Shown here: positions 35,207 through 44,243 of the stretch, piece after piece
Numbering within the stretch: position 1 is the stretch's first letter
Layout: the number at the start of each line of letters is the position of its first letter
Assembly (NCBI GenBank): GCA_041687435.1
Contig: JAWLBX010000023.1
Location: 1-52,415 of the forward strand
Source: JACKII01 sp041687435
GTDB lineage: Bacteria > Pseudomonadota > Alphaproteobacteria > Bin95
Direction: 5' to 3'
DNA length: 52,415 nt
The notes under the pieces: model-generated
Database searches by the model: none
Told to the model about the DNA's origin: nothing
Seen by the model: only the letters and a program-made list of their open reading frames with translations
Program-made: the position numbers and the translations under genes

Positions 35207-36286
35207 ATGACCGATGACATCCTGTTCGACCGCGACGGCACGCTGGCCAAAATCACGCTGAACCGGCCGAAGGCGCTGAATGCGCTGACGCTGGAAATGT
35301 TCGACGAGATGGACCGACAGCTTGTTGAATGGGCGGAAGATCCTGGCGTTGCCTGTGTCGTCATCCGCCCGGTGGCCGGCAGCCGAGCCTTTGCCGCCGG
35401 CGGTGATATCGAGCGGCTCTACCGCGAACGCGGCGAAGCTTACACCGCCACATTCTTCTGGGACGAATATATCGTCGACTGGCGCATCCATCATTATCCG
35501 AAGCCATATGTCGCCTTCATGGACGGCATCGTCATGGGCGGCGGTGTCGGGGTTTCGATCCTGGGCAGCGTGCGGGTCGCGACGGAGAATACCGTGTTCG
35601 CCATGCCGGAAACCGGTATCGGCTTCTTCCCGGATGTGGGCGGCGGCTGGTTCCTGCCCCGGCTGCCGTGGCGGCTTGGCGTTTATTTGGCGATGACCGG
35701 CGCGCGGCTTTCCGGCGCGGATTGTTGTGCCGTCGGCCTCGCCGACATCTATATTCCGCAGGAGCGGCTGGACGATGCCGCCGAATTTCTAGCCAATCTG
35801 GAGCCCGGCGCCAGTCGCGAGGCGGCGATGGGTGTACTTGACGTGTTCGCCGCAAAGCCACCGGCAGCAAAGATCACCGGACAACTCGCCCAGATCGACC
35901 GCCTGTTCGCGGGCGAGACGGTGGAGGACATCTTCAACGCCCTGTTCGAAGACCCAAGCGACGATGCGCAGAAATGGGCGAAGGCCATGGCCGGCAAGTC
36001 GCCGACCTCGCTGAAAGTGGCGCTGGAGCAGTTGCGCCGCGGCGCATCCATGACCTTGGACGAGGTGCTGGCTATGGAATTCCGCCTGTCCCAGGCTTTC
36101 TGTGCCGACCATGATTTTTTCGAAGGCGTGCGCGCGCTGATCGTCGACAAGGACAACCAGCCGATGTGGCAGCCATCGAGCCATGCTGGTGTCTCCGACG
36201 AGCGGGTGGCGAGCTACTTCCTGCCGGCCGCAGCCGGAGAACTGACTTTCGATCCGCCGGTTCGCCGTTACTCGCCGGGCGAATGA
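35207..36286 (+). CDS. 3-hydroxyisobutyryl-CoA hydrolase (enoyl-CoA hydratase superfamily)
   Basis: A 359-aa crotonase-fold hydrolase of the long ECH_2 type, matching HIBYL-CoA hydrolases (about 350-360 aa). N-terminal ITLNRPKALNALTLEM, oxyanion loop AFAAGGDIERLY, MDGIVMGGGVGVSILG at about 105-120, and catalytic E135 with D143 in PETGIGFFPDVGG are visible. The C-terminal SPTSLKVALEQLRRG and LSQAFCADHDFFEGVRALIVDKD are characteristic. It frees 3-hydroxyisobutyrate in valine catabolism and precedes the next enzyme of the route by 81 nt. Confidence 0.9.
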   Translation: MTDDILFDRDGTLAKITLNRPKALNALTLEMFDEMDRQLVEWAEDPGVACVVIRPVAGSRAFAAGGDIERLYRERGEAYTATFFWDEYIVDWRIHHYPKPYVAFMDGIVMGGGVGVSILGSVRVATENTVFAMPETGIGFFPDVGGGWFLPRLPWRLGVYLAMTGARLSGADCCAVGLADIYIPQERLDDAAEFLANLEPGASREAAMGVLDVFAAKPPAAKITGQLAQIDRLFAGETVEDIFNALFEDPSDDAQKWAKAMAGKSPTSLKVALEQLRRGASMTLDEVLAMEFRLSQAFCADHDFFEGVRALIVDKDNQPMWQPSSHAGVSDERVASYFLPAAAGELTFDPPVRRYSPGE

Positions 36287-36367
36287 ACTCCTCACGCAGC
36301 GGATTGCGGATTGCCGGGCGCGGGGATAGGGTCGAACTCTCCCGGAATTGATGAAAAGGATACCAGT

Positions 36368-37273
36368 ATGGCGCGCATCGGCTTTATCGGCGTCGGCAAT
36401 ATGGGCGGTCCCATGGCCGCAAACTTGATCAAGGCGGGCCATACCGTGACCGCGTTCGACCTGTCGGAAACAGCTGTGTCCGCCGCTGTCGCGGCTGGTT
36501 GCGCCAAGGCGGAAACCGCCGCAGCGTGCGCCAAGGGGCAGGATGTGGTCATTACCATGCTGCCGGCCGGCCCGCATGTCCGCGCGGTCTACGGCGCCAA
36601 GGGCGAGCAGGGTAGCGTGATCGATTCGGCAGATGCCGGCACCCTGTTGATCGATTGCTCGACCATCGACGTCGCCTCCGCCCGCCAGGTTGCGGCAAAC
36701 GCGGCTGAGTGCGGGCTGGAGATGGTGGAAGCGCCGGTGACAGGCGGTGTTCCGGGTGCGGTCGCAGGCACGCTTACCATGATCGTCGGCGGACCGGGGG
36801 CGGCGTTCGAAAAGGCAAAGCCTTATCTGGAAATCGTCGGCGGCAAGGTCGTGCACTGTGGCGAGGCCGGGGCCGGGCAGGCGGTGAAGATTTGCAATAA
36901 CATGATGCTGGCCGTCACGATGATCGGCGTTGCCGAAGGCATGACCCTGATTCGTGCCCTGGGCATCGACCCCGCGATCCTGAAAGAAGTTTCCAGCGCC
37001 GGTTCCGGCAACAGCTGGGCATTGACCAATTACAATCCGGAGCCCGGGCTGACCGAGGGTGCGCCCGCCAACAACGGCTACAAGCCGGGCTTTGCCGGCG
37101 CGATGATGGCCAAGGATATGGGCCTGGCGATCGAGGCCGGCGCATCCGCTTCCGTGCCGCTGCCGCTGGGTGGTGCTGCGGCGCAGATGTTCCGGCTCTA
37201 TTGCAAGGCCGGGATGGGTGACGACGACATGTCGGGCATCATTCGCATGCTTAAAGACTGGGCACCGGATTAA
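36368..37273 (+). CDS. mmsB: 3-hydroxyisobutyrate dehydrogenase
   Basis: A 301-aa NAD-dependent beta-hydroxyacid dehydrogenase oxidising 3-hydroxyisobutyrate to methylmalonate semialdehyde. The Rossmann start IGFIGVGNMGGPMAANL is at 4-20, the substrate motif EAPVTGGVPG at 121-130, and catalytic K174 in GAGQAVKICNNMM. The length is right for MmsB. The ATG at 36368 behind AAAGGA is chosen over one 19 codons upstream. It follows the hydrolase in the valine pathway; the downstream semialdehyde dehydrogenase (mmsA) is not in the window. Confidence 0.92.
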   Translation: MARIGFIGVGNMGGPMAANLIKAGHTVTAFDLSETAVSAAVAAGCAKAETAAACAKGQDVVITMLPAGPHVRAVYGAKGEQGSVIDSADAGTLLIDCSTIDVASARQVAANAAECGLEMVEAPVTGGVPGAVAGTLTMIVGGPGAAFEKAKPYLEIVGGKVVHCGEAGAGQAVKICNNMMLAVTMIGVAEGMTLIRALGIDPAILKEVSSAGSGNSWALTNYNPEPGLTEGAPANNGYKPGFAGAMMAKDMGLAIEAGASASVPLPLGGAAAQMFRLYCKAGMGDDDMSGIIRMLKDWAPD

Positions 37274-37340
37274 CCGCAAACATTCAGCACGTTTTCAACC
37301 CTTCGCTGTAAATTGCCTGCCACTGCGGGAGGGGTCTGCA

Positions 37341-37895
37341 GTGAAGGGAAAACCGATGCGTCACTATCTGGAGTGTGTTTCCTGGATCGAGCGGCTGCAC
37401 CGCTTATTCCTGGACGTGGTGAAGGCGGAACTGGACGCAATCCGTGTCCGGGACATCAACAATGTTCAGAGCCTGATCCTATACAGTATCGCCGGCAATG
37501 AAATCAGCGTCGGAGAACTGACCCAGCGCGGCTATTTCCTTGGATCGAACGTCTCCTACAACCTGAAAAAGATGGTCGAGGCCGGCTATCTGGAACAGCA
37601 GCGCTCGCCGCACGACCGCCGGTCGGTGCATGTGCGCCTCACCGAGAAGGGGACCGCGTTCTGGGAAACCCTCGACGCGGTGTTTCAGCGCCACGTTGCG
37701 CTGCTGGATGAGGTGGATCTGAGCGAGGAGGGCCTGGCCGATGTGGGTCTATGCCTGCAACGGCTCGAAAAATTCTGGAACCTGGCGCGCACCCGCGTGC
37801 CGCGGCCGCCGGAACCTCTGGTTGGCCGGCCGGTTAGCGAGGAAGAAGCGCAAAGCTATTTCCAAACGTCCAAGCGTCTGGCGGCGAATTATTGA
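37341..37895 (+). CDS. MarR-family regulator, LdtR-like
   Basis: A 184-aa winged-helix repressor or activator. Dimerising helices (about 7-40) lead to ISVGELTQRGYFLGSNVSYNLKKMVEAGYL (recognition helix about 67-80) and the wing HDRRSVHVRLTEKG. The opening HYLECVSWIERLHRLFLDVVK and NVQSLIL block resemble LdtR, the MarR-type regulator of rhizobial L,D-transpeptidases; I am moderately sure of this subfamily. The GTG at 37341 with GGGAGGGG upstream is the chosen start; ATG at 37356 is an alternative. It may not regulate mmsB; no operator is obvious. Confidence 0.78.
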   Translation: MKGKPMRHYLECVSWIERLHRLFLDVVKAELDAIRVRDINNVQSLILYSIAGNEISVGELTQRGYFLGSNVSYNLKKMVEAGYLEQQRSPHDRRSVHVRLTEKGTAFWETLDAVFQRHVALLDEVDLSEEGLADVGLCLQRLEKFWNLARTRVPRPPEPLVGRPVSEEEAQSYFQTSKRLAANY

Positions 37896-37909
37896 GCGGG
37901 CAGACGTCT

Positions 37910-38641
37910 TCAGTCGACCAGCGCATAGTCTATGGTCGAGACAACGCGGACGGTTTTGTGGATTTGGCCTTTCTCATGCAGGCTAGGCGCTTGGTCGCGC
38001 GGCAGGATCTGAAATACGCCCTGCGAGGCGCGGCGAATGCCGCCGACCTTGGCGCCGGCGTCGCGGGCAAACTCCGTAGCACCCTCACGGGCGTTGGACA
38101 ACGCATCAGCCAGCATTGCGGGTTTGATCGCATTCAGTTCGGTGAACAGATAGTTGGGCCCGGAGGTATAGCCCCCCTCGGTCGACAGGATAACGCCGGC
38201 GCTGACCAGTTGCCTGACCTCCTGCGCCAGCGCCTCCACTTTCGCGATGGCGCCGCTGCGGACCAGCAAGGTCTCGCTGACGATGTAGCGGCTGCGGATT
38301 GGGCCGGACTGGTATTGTTGCGCCAACTGGTCGATGACCGAGAATTGCTGCACGCTGATGGACCTCGCCTCGATGCCCCCGCCGGCCAGGAAATTGCGCA
38401 CCACCCGCTCGTCGGCGGCGAGCTTGGCGAGCGCCTTGGCCAGGTCGTCGTCCGTCGCAGTGAAGCGCAGTGGCCAGATCGCCGTATCGGCCATGACATT
38501 GCGTTCCGCCAAGCCTTTGACCGTTACGGTGCGGTCCACCGTCCGGGCCTCGATGAAGGCGCGGGAGAATTCCAGCGCGCTGAAGGCTACGCTGGCCGCG
38601 ATTAGCAGCCCCGCAATGGCAATGCCTATGGCCAGGCGCAT
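37910..38641 (-). CDS. SIMPL-domain (DUF541) periplasmic protein
   Basis: A 243-aa secreted or membrane-anchored protein. An N-terminal hydrophobic segment (LAIGIAIAGLLIAASVAFSAL) is followed by the SIMPL domain, recognisable by RTVTVKGLAERNVMADTAIWPL, the alternating NFLAGGGIEARSI and VQQFSV strands, and the ALSNAREGATEFARDAGAKVG helix near the C-terminus. The family is found in bacterial envelopes with poorly known roles, often stress related. The start at 38641 follows GGGGAG. It lies 7 nt downstream of the enoyl-CoA hydratase gene on the same strand. Confidence 0.82.
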   Translation of the reverse strand: MRLAIGIAIAGLLIAASVAFSALEFSRAFIEARTVDRTVTVKGLAERNVMADTAIWPLRFTATDDDLAKALAKLAADERVVRNFLAGGGIEARSISVQQFSVIDQLAQQYQSGPIRSRYIVSETLLVRSGAIAKVEALAQEVRQLVSAGVILSTEGGYTSGPNYLFTELNAIKPAMLADALSNAREGATEFARDAGAKVGGIRRASQGVFQILPRDQAPSLHEKGQIHKTVRVVSTIDYALVD

Positions 38642-38648
38642 AATGCCG

Positions 38649-39437
38649 TTACTCCCCTTTGAACTCAGCCTTGCGCTTGCCGACGAAGGCGCGAATGCCC
38701 TCCTGCATGTCGGCAGAGGCGGCGCAGGCCAGAATGCCCTCGCGTTCGGCCTCAAGCTGACGGTCGATGTCGGAATTCAGGCTCTGGTCAATCAGCTTCT
38801 TGGTCCAGCCGAAGGCATAGCTGGGGCCGCTTGCCAGCCGCTTCGCCCATTCCATCGCCGCGGCGTCGAGGTCTGCGGTCGGCACCACCTTGTTGACGAT
38901 GCCAAGCCGTTCCGCATCCTCTGCACCGAACCGGTTGGACAGCATGGCGATTTCCATCGCCTTCCGCCGGCCAACGATGCGGGGCAGGAAGTAGGTGGAG
39001 CCGCCGTCCGGGCTGGTGCCCAGGTTGGAATAGGCCAGCGTCATCATCAGGTTGTCGGCCGCGATAGCCAGGTCCGGCGTCATGGCCAGGCTCATGCCCG
39101 CGCCGGCCACGGGCCCGTGCAATGCGCCGATGACCGGCTTCGCCATGCGTACGATGGCACGGGTGGCGCAGTGGAAGTCGTCCAGCATGCTGCCGATATG
39201 GACCTGCAAATTGTCCATGTTCTCGTGGAAGCCGGCCACGTCGCCGCCCGCCATGAAGCCCCGGCCGGCACCCTTCAGCACGATGGCGCGCACGCCCGTA
39301 TCGGCTTCCAACTCGTACATGGCATCGCGCAACGCGATTGCCATGGCGTGGTTCAGGGCGTTCAGTACCTCCGGCCGGTTCAGGGTGACGACGGCTACGC
39401 CACCGGAGCGTTCGACGAGGACAGGTTTGGTGGACAT
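38649..39437 (-). CDS. Enoyl-CoA hydratase/isomerase family protein
   Basis: A 262-aa crotonase-fold enzyme. VVTLNRPEVLNALNHAMAIAL, the oxyanion block GRGFMAGGDVAGF, and GALHGPVAGAGMSLAMTPDLAIA are visible, as is LGTSPDGGSTYFLPRIVGRRKAME at about 135-158 in place of the usual PE-x-x-x-G. That substitution (no Glu) resembles the PaaG/isomerase branch, which uses Asp. Substrate is uncertain; a fatty or aromatic acyl-CoA isomerase is as likely as a hydratase. Probably co-transcribed with the SIMPL gene. Confidence 0.87.
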   Translation of the reverse strand: MSTKPVLVERSGGVAVVTLNRPEVLNALNHAMAIALRDAMYELEADTGVRAIVLKGAGRGFMAGGDVAGFHENMDNLQVHIGSMLDDFHCATRAIVRMAKPVIGALHGPVAGAGMSLAMTPDLAIAADNLMMTLAYSNLGTSPDGGSTYFLPRIVGRRKAMEIAMLSNRFGAEDAERLGIVNKVVPTADLDAAAMEWAKRLASGPSYAFGWTKKLIDQSLNSDIDRQLEAEREGILACAASADMQEGIRAFVGKRKAEFKGE

Positions 39438-39537
39438 GGCGCTATATTCCTAGGGCAGGGGATCATCAAACGGGCCGTGACCCTACCGCCATGGCGCGGA
39501 GAGAATAATCACAGCGCAACAGGGTGCAACGCCCGCC

Positions 39538-41010
39538 TCAGATCCGCGGTGCGGTGGATAGCAGGACGCCGAAAATCATCTGTGCGGCGCGGTGAATATC
39601 GGCGATCACCGGCTGGCAATTCGGGTCATTGGGGGCGTTTTCGCAATAGTTCATCCATTCCATGTTCAAATCCCAATAGGCGCCGATCACGCCGGTAAAG
39701 GTGGCGTAGTTGGCCCGCAACGGCTGGTGCAGCAGGAGGGTTTCGAAGGCGAGGGACGGCACGAATTGCGGCGAAAGGCCGACAATGGTCTTGCGGTTGA
39801 CGGTCAGGCCGTCGCCGCGGTCATAGGGGCCGATATAGGAATATTCGGGGGAGGGCGCCCATTGGCGGGCGGAGCGATAGACGAACGCGTCCTCAAACTG
39901 GACCGAAACATATTGCGCTTCCTCAATGGACTGCACGAACATGCTGGCGAAATCGACCGTGATCCGTCCGGTATTGTCCAGAGCGCGGCAAATCTGGCCC
40001 GTATTGCGCACGGTGGTCCAGTCCGGGATGGCGACGGCCGCGCCGCCATCTACCGGCTGGAAGGTGTGATATCGGAAATAGGCAACCTGCCGCTCCGTCA
40101 GTTCGAATTCTTCCAATAGTTGTTCGACGCTGTCCAAATCCTCATGCCCGACCGTGAGTTCGTGGAAGGTGCGGGTGCCGGTGTAGACGAACTGAATCCC
40201 GCCGCAGGTAAAGTCAAAGTCTCGCGGCGCCGCGGCCTGCCCCTGCTGGCCCTGCGAATCCGGTGCAGAGTTGGCGAACAGGCCGGCCACGGCCCGGCCT
40301 GCGGGCAGGCGTTCCTCGGAGGCAAGCAGAGCCGTCAGATGGCTGGCGGGAACGGCCCAACTGACGGATGCGGCGCCGCTTTTCAGCCCGCCGGAGCCGA
40401 CGCCCACAACCCGGCCCTTCATGTCAAAGATCGGCGCGCCGGAATGGCCGGGCAGCAGGTGGCCGTCCAGGCGGAGAATGTCTAAGTTCACGTCAATGGC
40501 ACCGCTCTGCTCCAACTCCCGCCGGGTTTGCGGTGGCACCATATCCGCCAGGCGGGAAGAGCCATAGGTCACGCGCAGGCGCTTGTTACTCATCGTCGGC
40601 GCGGACAGGTAGTAGCCCAGCGTCTCCACTTCCGCATCGACCGCGGGGCGGTTCGGCTCCTCCCGCAACGGCTCGGCTGGCGTCTGCCCGACGCGGAGCA
40701 GGGCCAAGTCGGCGGGGGGCAGCACACGGGCGATGGTTGCCGATTGCGTCTGGCCGCCATGCTTCTCCCAATAGACGGTGACACCCTCGCAGCCGGCCAC
40801 CACATGCGCCGCCGTGACCACATGGCCGGCCGGCCCATAGGCGAAGCCGGTAGCGACGCGGCGCTCCGCCCCCTCGGGGCCAGGGCAGCCGCGCGCCTGC
40901 ACCTGCACCACGCTGCGGGCAAGCTGTTCGCGCAATTGCGGGTTTAGTCCTTGCGCCGGGGCGGTGAGCGGCAGAAGGCAAAACAGTAGGGCAATGAGAG
41001 CCTGGCGCAT
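39538..41010 (-). CDS. Trypsin-like serine protease with a long C-terminal extension
   Basis: A 490-aa secreted protein. The signal peptide (MRQALIALLFCLLPLTAPAQ-GL) precedes a chymotrypsin-fold domain with the full triad H69 (VTAAHVV), D101 (PADLALLRV) and S190 (PGHSGAPIF). Residues about 255-490 form a second domain with no recognisable family, rich in aromatic and acidic positions (a YTGTRTFHELTVGHEDLDS strand, Cys at 269, 338, 464 and 471 suggesting disulfides). Length is far beyond a simple trypsin. It lies 3 nt after the membrane-protein gene upstream and is probably coupled to it. The target is unknown. Confidence 0.82.
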   Translation of the reverse strand: MRQALIALLFCLLPLTAPAQGLNPQLREQLARSVVQVQARGCPGPEGAERRVATGFAYGPAGHVVTAAHVVAGCEGVTVYWEKHGGQTQSATIARVLPPADLALLRVGQTPAEPLREEPNRPAVDAEVETLGYYLSAPTMSNKRLRVTYGSSRLADMVPPQTRRELEQSGAIDVNLDILRLDGHLLPGHSGAPIFDMKGRVVGVGSGGLKSGAASVSWAVPASHLTALLASEERLPAGRAVAGLFANSAPDSQGQQGQAAAPRDFDFTCGGIQFVYTGTRTFHELTVGHEDLDSVEQLLEEFELTERQVAYFRYHTFQPVDGGAAVAIPDWTTVRNTGQICRALDNTGRITVDFASMFVQSIEEAQYVSVQFEDAFVYRSARQWAPSPEYSYIGPYDRGDGLTVNRKTIVGLSPQFVPSLAFETLLLHQPLRANYATFTGVIGAYWDLNMEWMNYCENAPNDPNCQPVIADIHRAAQMIFGVLLSTAPRI

Positions 41011-41013
41011 CGC

Positions 41014-41673
41014 CTATGGCCTCTGGCAAAGGGCGCTGATAGCGGCTTTCAGGGCCGCGAGCCGAGGCGCATCGTCAAGCCCCGTTGCAACCGAGCCGGC
41101 CAACCGGGCCCAGACACCGCCTTCAGCCTGCATGGCGCCAGCCATTGCGGCAGCCGAGCCGTAGGGCCGGGCCAGCAGCGCATCGCAGGCGTCATTATCG
41201 GCAGGGTCCGCAAACAGCGCGCCGGTGCCAGCGTTAGCGGTTTTGGCCTCACCTGTCTGCCGCCCTGCCGGGACCAGACCAAGCCGCTGGAATGCGGCGA
41301 GGGCGCTGGCCTCGCCTTCCTCAAAGCCGGCTGCTACCCAGCGATCGCGGATATGGGCGGGGGATGGCTCTAGCCAGCCATGGGTCCGCGCGACCAGCCC
41401 AACCAGGACGGCCAGCGTTCCGGTGACGGCGAAGCCGGCAACCCGGCCGCCGTTTCCGCCGGAGATCGGGCCGGCTGCAGATTCCGACCGCAGGCCGAAC
41501 AGGGTGCCGAGGATTGTGACCAAGCCGGTCACCACGCCTGCCACCACTTCAGAGGCCGACAGTCCGATCAGAAGACCCAGAAACAGGCCGAGCGCGGCAC
41601 CAACGCCAAAATCCCGCACGCAAACACACTCCCATGGCAGGGCTGCGAACGAGCATTCTGCCCGAGCCGGCAT
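41014..41673 (-). CDS. Small membrane protein of unknown function, coupled to the protease
   Basis: A protein of up to 219 aa with two or three glycine-rich membrane helices in its first third (GVGAALGLFLGLLIGLSASEVVAGVVTGLVTILGTLFGL and AGFAVTGTLAVLVGLVAR). A cytoplasmic or periplasmic Ala-rich helical part follows, ending ALCQRP. The true start may be GTG at 41619 (beginning V-R-D-F-G-V-G, with GGGAG upstream) rather than ATG at 41673, since the first 18 residues look non-coding. The stop is 3 nt before the protease ATG. No family recognised; a partner or anchor of the protease is a guess. Confidence 0.65.
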   Translation of the reverse strand: MPARAECSFAALPWECVCVRDFGVGAALGLFLGLLIGLSASEVVAGVVTGLVTILGTLFGLRSESAAGPISGGNGGRVAGFAVTGTLAVLVGLVARTHGWLEPSPAHIRDRWVAAGFEEGEASALAAFQRLGLVPAGRQTGEAKTANAGTGALFADPADNDACDALLARPYGSAAAMAGAMQAEGGVWARLAGSVATGLDDAPRLAALKAAISALCQRP

Positions 41674-41737
41674 GAAACGCCAAGCGGCCTAATAATGGCG
41701 TCCAATGACTTTGTTCGGTGCCGTTGCGGGTTTGCGC

Positions 41738-42112
41738 TCAGGCCAGATCGAGCGCGTGTTCTTTCAGTGCGTCCATAGGCAACACCGCCAGAGTCTCGAT
41801 ATGGGTCGCGCGCAGGTAGACAGGCGCGGCCTTGCCGGCCTCATAGGCCTCGCGCCAGCGACCGGCGCACACGCACCACCGGTCGCCGGGCTTTAGGCCG
41901 GCGAAGCCGAATTCTGGCCGCGGTGTCGACAGGTCGTTGCCGGTTTCCTTGGAAAAGGCGAGGAATTCCGCCGTCGCCTGTACGCAGACCGTATGCATGC
42001 CCACATCCTCCGCACAGGTATTGCAGCAGCCATCCCGGTAAAATCCGGTTACCGGATCAAGCCCGCAAGGCTCCAGTGGCTCGCCGTAAACGTTGATCGA
42101 TTCATCCATCAT
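41738..42112 (-). CDS. DUF2237 family protein
   Basis: A 124-aa soluble, Cys-rich protein (CC at 29-30, CNTC, CV, CVC). The blocks NVYGEPLEPCGLDPVTGFYRDGCCNTCAEDVGMHTVC, GNDLSTPRPEFGFAGLKPGDRWCVCAGRW and APVYLRATH are those of DUF2237, a widespread bacterial family of unknown function that may bind a metal or cofactor. The ATG at 42112 has GGAG seven bases upstream. It is isolated between the protease pair and the pgk control region. Confidence 0.88.
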   Translation of the reverse strand: MMDESINVYGEPLEPCGLDPVTGFYRDGCCNTCAEDVGMHTVCVQATAEFLAFSKETGNDLSTPRPEFGFAGLKPGDRWCVCAGRWREAYEAGKAAPVYLRATHIETLAVLPMDALKEHALDLA

Positions 42113-42492
42113 ATTGGGACTCCGCGCGGCTATCGTTCGGTCTGGACACCTTAACCCATTTTTCTGGCAGCCTCGAACGCGCGTATTGGCACCGTTGCGT
42201 TTCAATGGCGTGCTGCCTTCCATCAACCTGCCGTTAATCAAAGCGTCATGATGATCCGGCACGGTCGAAAGCCTGTGCCGGGGCGGCCGAGTCAGAGCGA
42301 GGTTCTTGATCCCGGGTTGTTTTCAGCCGGTCCATTGTGCCGGGCGCTTGGCTTTCCGGATCTTCGGGTGCTTGTCGATCACCGCTATGCTGTATGATTC
42401 TCGCCTTGCGGCGCTAGGCGCGGTTGCTCTCCGTACACTGTGCCGGCATCACCCGGGCACGACGATTGACCGTGCCGCGGGAAAGAGACGAG
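42113..42492. other. 380-nt intergenic region before pgk
   Basis: No gene, RNA or convincing dyad is seen. GC-rich throughout, with scattered short GC repeats. It must hold the divergent promoters of the DUF2237 gene and pgk. The weak ribosome binding site GGGAAAGAGACGAG just before 42493 belongs to pgk. Confidence 0.5.
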
Positions 42493-43689
42493 ATGGCTAC
42501 TTTTAAGACTCTGGATGATTTTGACGTTGCCGGTAAACGCGTGCTGGTGCGGCTGGATCTGAACGTGCCCATGGCCGATGGCCGGGTGACCGACCTGACC
42601 CGCATCGAGCGGTCCATACCGACCGTGCGCGAATTGGTGGGAAAAGGGGCCAGGGTCGTGGTTCTGTCGCATTTCGGGCGCCCGAAGGGGGCGCACAATC
42701 CGGAGATGAGTCTGGCGCCGGTAGCCGAAGCGTTCGCGCAGGTGCTGTCCCAGCCGGTTGCGTTTGCCGAGGATTGCATCGGGGATGCTGCAGCCAAAGT
42801 GGTGAACAATCTGATCGATGGTGACGTCGCATTGCTCGAAAACCTTCGCTTCCATCCGGGCGAGGAGAAGAACGATTTTGCCTTTGTGAAATCCCTGGCA
42901 GCCCTAGGCGACATCTACGTAAACGACGCGTTTTCCGCCGCGCACAGGCCTCATGCCTCGACCGAGGGGTTGGCGCACTCCCTGCCGGCAGCCGCTGGCC
43001 GGCTGATGCAGGCGGAGTTGGAGGCGTTGAACGCTGCGCTTGGCAACCCGGCCCGTCCTGTGGCGGCGCTGGTGGGCGGGGCTAAGGTTTCCTCCAAACT
43101 CGAAGTGTTGCTGAACCTGATTGGCAAGGTTGATACCCTGATCATCGGCGGCGGCATGGCCAACACCTTCCTGCACGCGCTGGGCAAGCCGGTCGGTGTG
43201 AGCCTGTGCGAGAAAGACCTTGCCGACACCGCCAGGGCAATTCTGGACAAGGCAGCTGCCAGCGGCTGCACGGTTGTGCTGCCATTGGATACAATCGTCG
43301 CTCGCGAGTTCAAGGCAGGCGCTGCGTCGCAGGTGGTCTTGGCCTGCGCCTGTCCCGACGATGCGATGATTCTGGATATCGGCCCGGCCGCCATTGCCGA
43401 TCTGGAACAGCGCCTGGCCGAGATCAAGACGCTGGTCTGGAATGGCCCGATGGGCGCGTTTGAAATCGAGCCGTTCGATGCTGGCACCAACGCCGTCGCC
43501 CGCGCGGCTGCGGCTGCGACCAGGGGCGGGCGCATGGTGACCGTGGCCGGCGGCGGCGATACGGTTGCGGCACTTGCCAGGGCCGGCGTGGTAAAGGATT
43601 TTTCCTATGTCTCGACGGCTGGCGGCGCCTTTTTGGAGTGGCTGGAAGGCCGTGAATTGCCCGGCGTGGCGGCATTGACGAAGGACTAG
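42493..43689 (+). CDS. pgk: Phosphoglycerate kinase
   Basis: A 398-aa glycolytic/gluconeogenic enzyme converting 1,3-bisphosphoglycerate and ADP to 3-phosphoglycerate and ATP. Typical blocks are KRVLVRLDLNVP (substrate loop), VLSHFGRPKG, LLENLRFHPGEE, NDAFSAAHRPHAS, ALVGGAKVSSKLEVL and the C-terminal WNGPMGAFE and GGGDTVAAL. Thr replaces the more usual Ser in GGGDS-like, a tolerated change. The ATG at 42493 starts the conserved protein. Not grouped with gap or fba here; likely co-transcribed with the YbaK-type gene 4 nt downstream. Confidence 0.96.
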   Translation: MATFKTLDDFDVAGKRVLVRLDLNVPMADGRVTDLTRIERSIPTVRELVGKGARVVVLSHFGRPKGAHNPEMSLAPVAEAFAQVLSQPVAFAEDCIGDAAAKVVNNLIDGDVALLENLRFHPGEEKNDFAFVKSLAALGDIYVNDAFSAAHRPHASTEGLAHSLPAAAGRLMQAELEALNAALGNPARPVAALVGGAKVSSKLEVLLNLIGKVDTLIIGGGMANTFLHALGKPVGVSLCEKDLADTARAILDKAAASGCTVVLPLDTIVAREFKAGAASQVVLACACPDDAMILDIGPAAIADLEQRLAEIKTLVWNGPMGAFEIEPFDAGTNAVARAAAAATRGGRMVTVAGGGDTVAALARAGVVKDFSYVSTAGGAFLEWLEGRELPGVAALTKD

Positions 43690-43693
43690 AGCC

Positions 43694-44179
43694 ATGGCGC
43701 TCGACAACGCATCGGTGCAACGGGTGCAGGCAGCACTGCGCAATGCCGGCTCGCCGGCGCAGGTGATGGCGCTGGCACAGACAGCCCGAAGCGCCCAGGA
43801 AGCCGCGGACAGCATCGGCTGCGCGCTTGGCGCCATCGTCAAATCGCTGGTGTTCGAGGTGGGCGGGCAGCCGGTCATGGCCCTGGTCGCCGGCGACCGA
43901 CGGTGCAACGAGGAGGCCCTGCCAGCCGCCCTCGGCCTGGAGGGCAAGGCGAAACGGGCCAGCGCCGAAACGGTGCGGGCGGCGACGGGCTTTGCGATCG
44001 GCGGTGTCGCTCCCGTCAGCCATCCCCAGCCATTGCCGACGGTGATTGACGCGAGCCTTGCACGGTTCCCCGCCGTCTATGCTGCTGCCGGCCACCCGCA
44101 TTGCGTTTTTCAGACTACGCCGGACGAGTTGCAGCGCCTGACTGGTGGCATTGTCAGCGAAGCCATCGCAAGCGCCTGA
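43694..44179 (+). CDS. YbaK/EbsC-type aminoacyl-tRNA deacylase
   Basis: A 161-aa single-domain editing protein that clears mischarged tRNA in trans, of the YbaK/ProX type. The conserved catalytic Lys block is CALGAIVKSLVFEV (about 43-56), with VMALVAGDRRCNEEAL and FAIGGVAPVSH after it and VYAAAGHPHCVFQTTPDEL near the C-terminus. Length is right for the stand-alone class. It lies 4 nt after pgk, so is probably co-transcribed, with no functional link evident. Confidence 0.85.
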   Translation: MALDNASVQRVQAALRNAGSPAQVMALAQTARSAQEAADSIGCALGAIVKSLVFEVGGQPVMALVAGDRRCNEEALPAALGLEGKAKRASAETVRAATGFAIGGVAPVSHPQPLPTVIDASLARFPAVYAAAGHPHCVFQTTPDELQRLTGGIVSEAIASA

Positions 44180-44243
44180 CAGCGCCGGCCAACGGCGCTA
44201 TCCTCCGCGGCATCGAGCCAATAGCCAACGAGGAAACCCGCCC

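Noticed and set aside
35789..37279. 496-codon minus-strand frame opposite the HIBYL-CoA hydrolase and mmsB genes
   Set aside because: Both plus-strand genes are well supported by catalytic motifs; the antisense frame is compositional.
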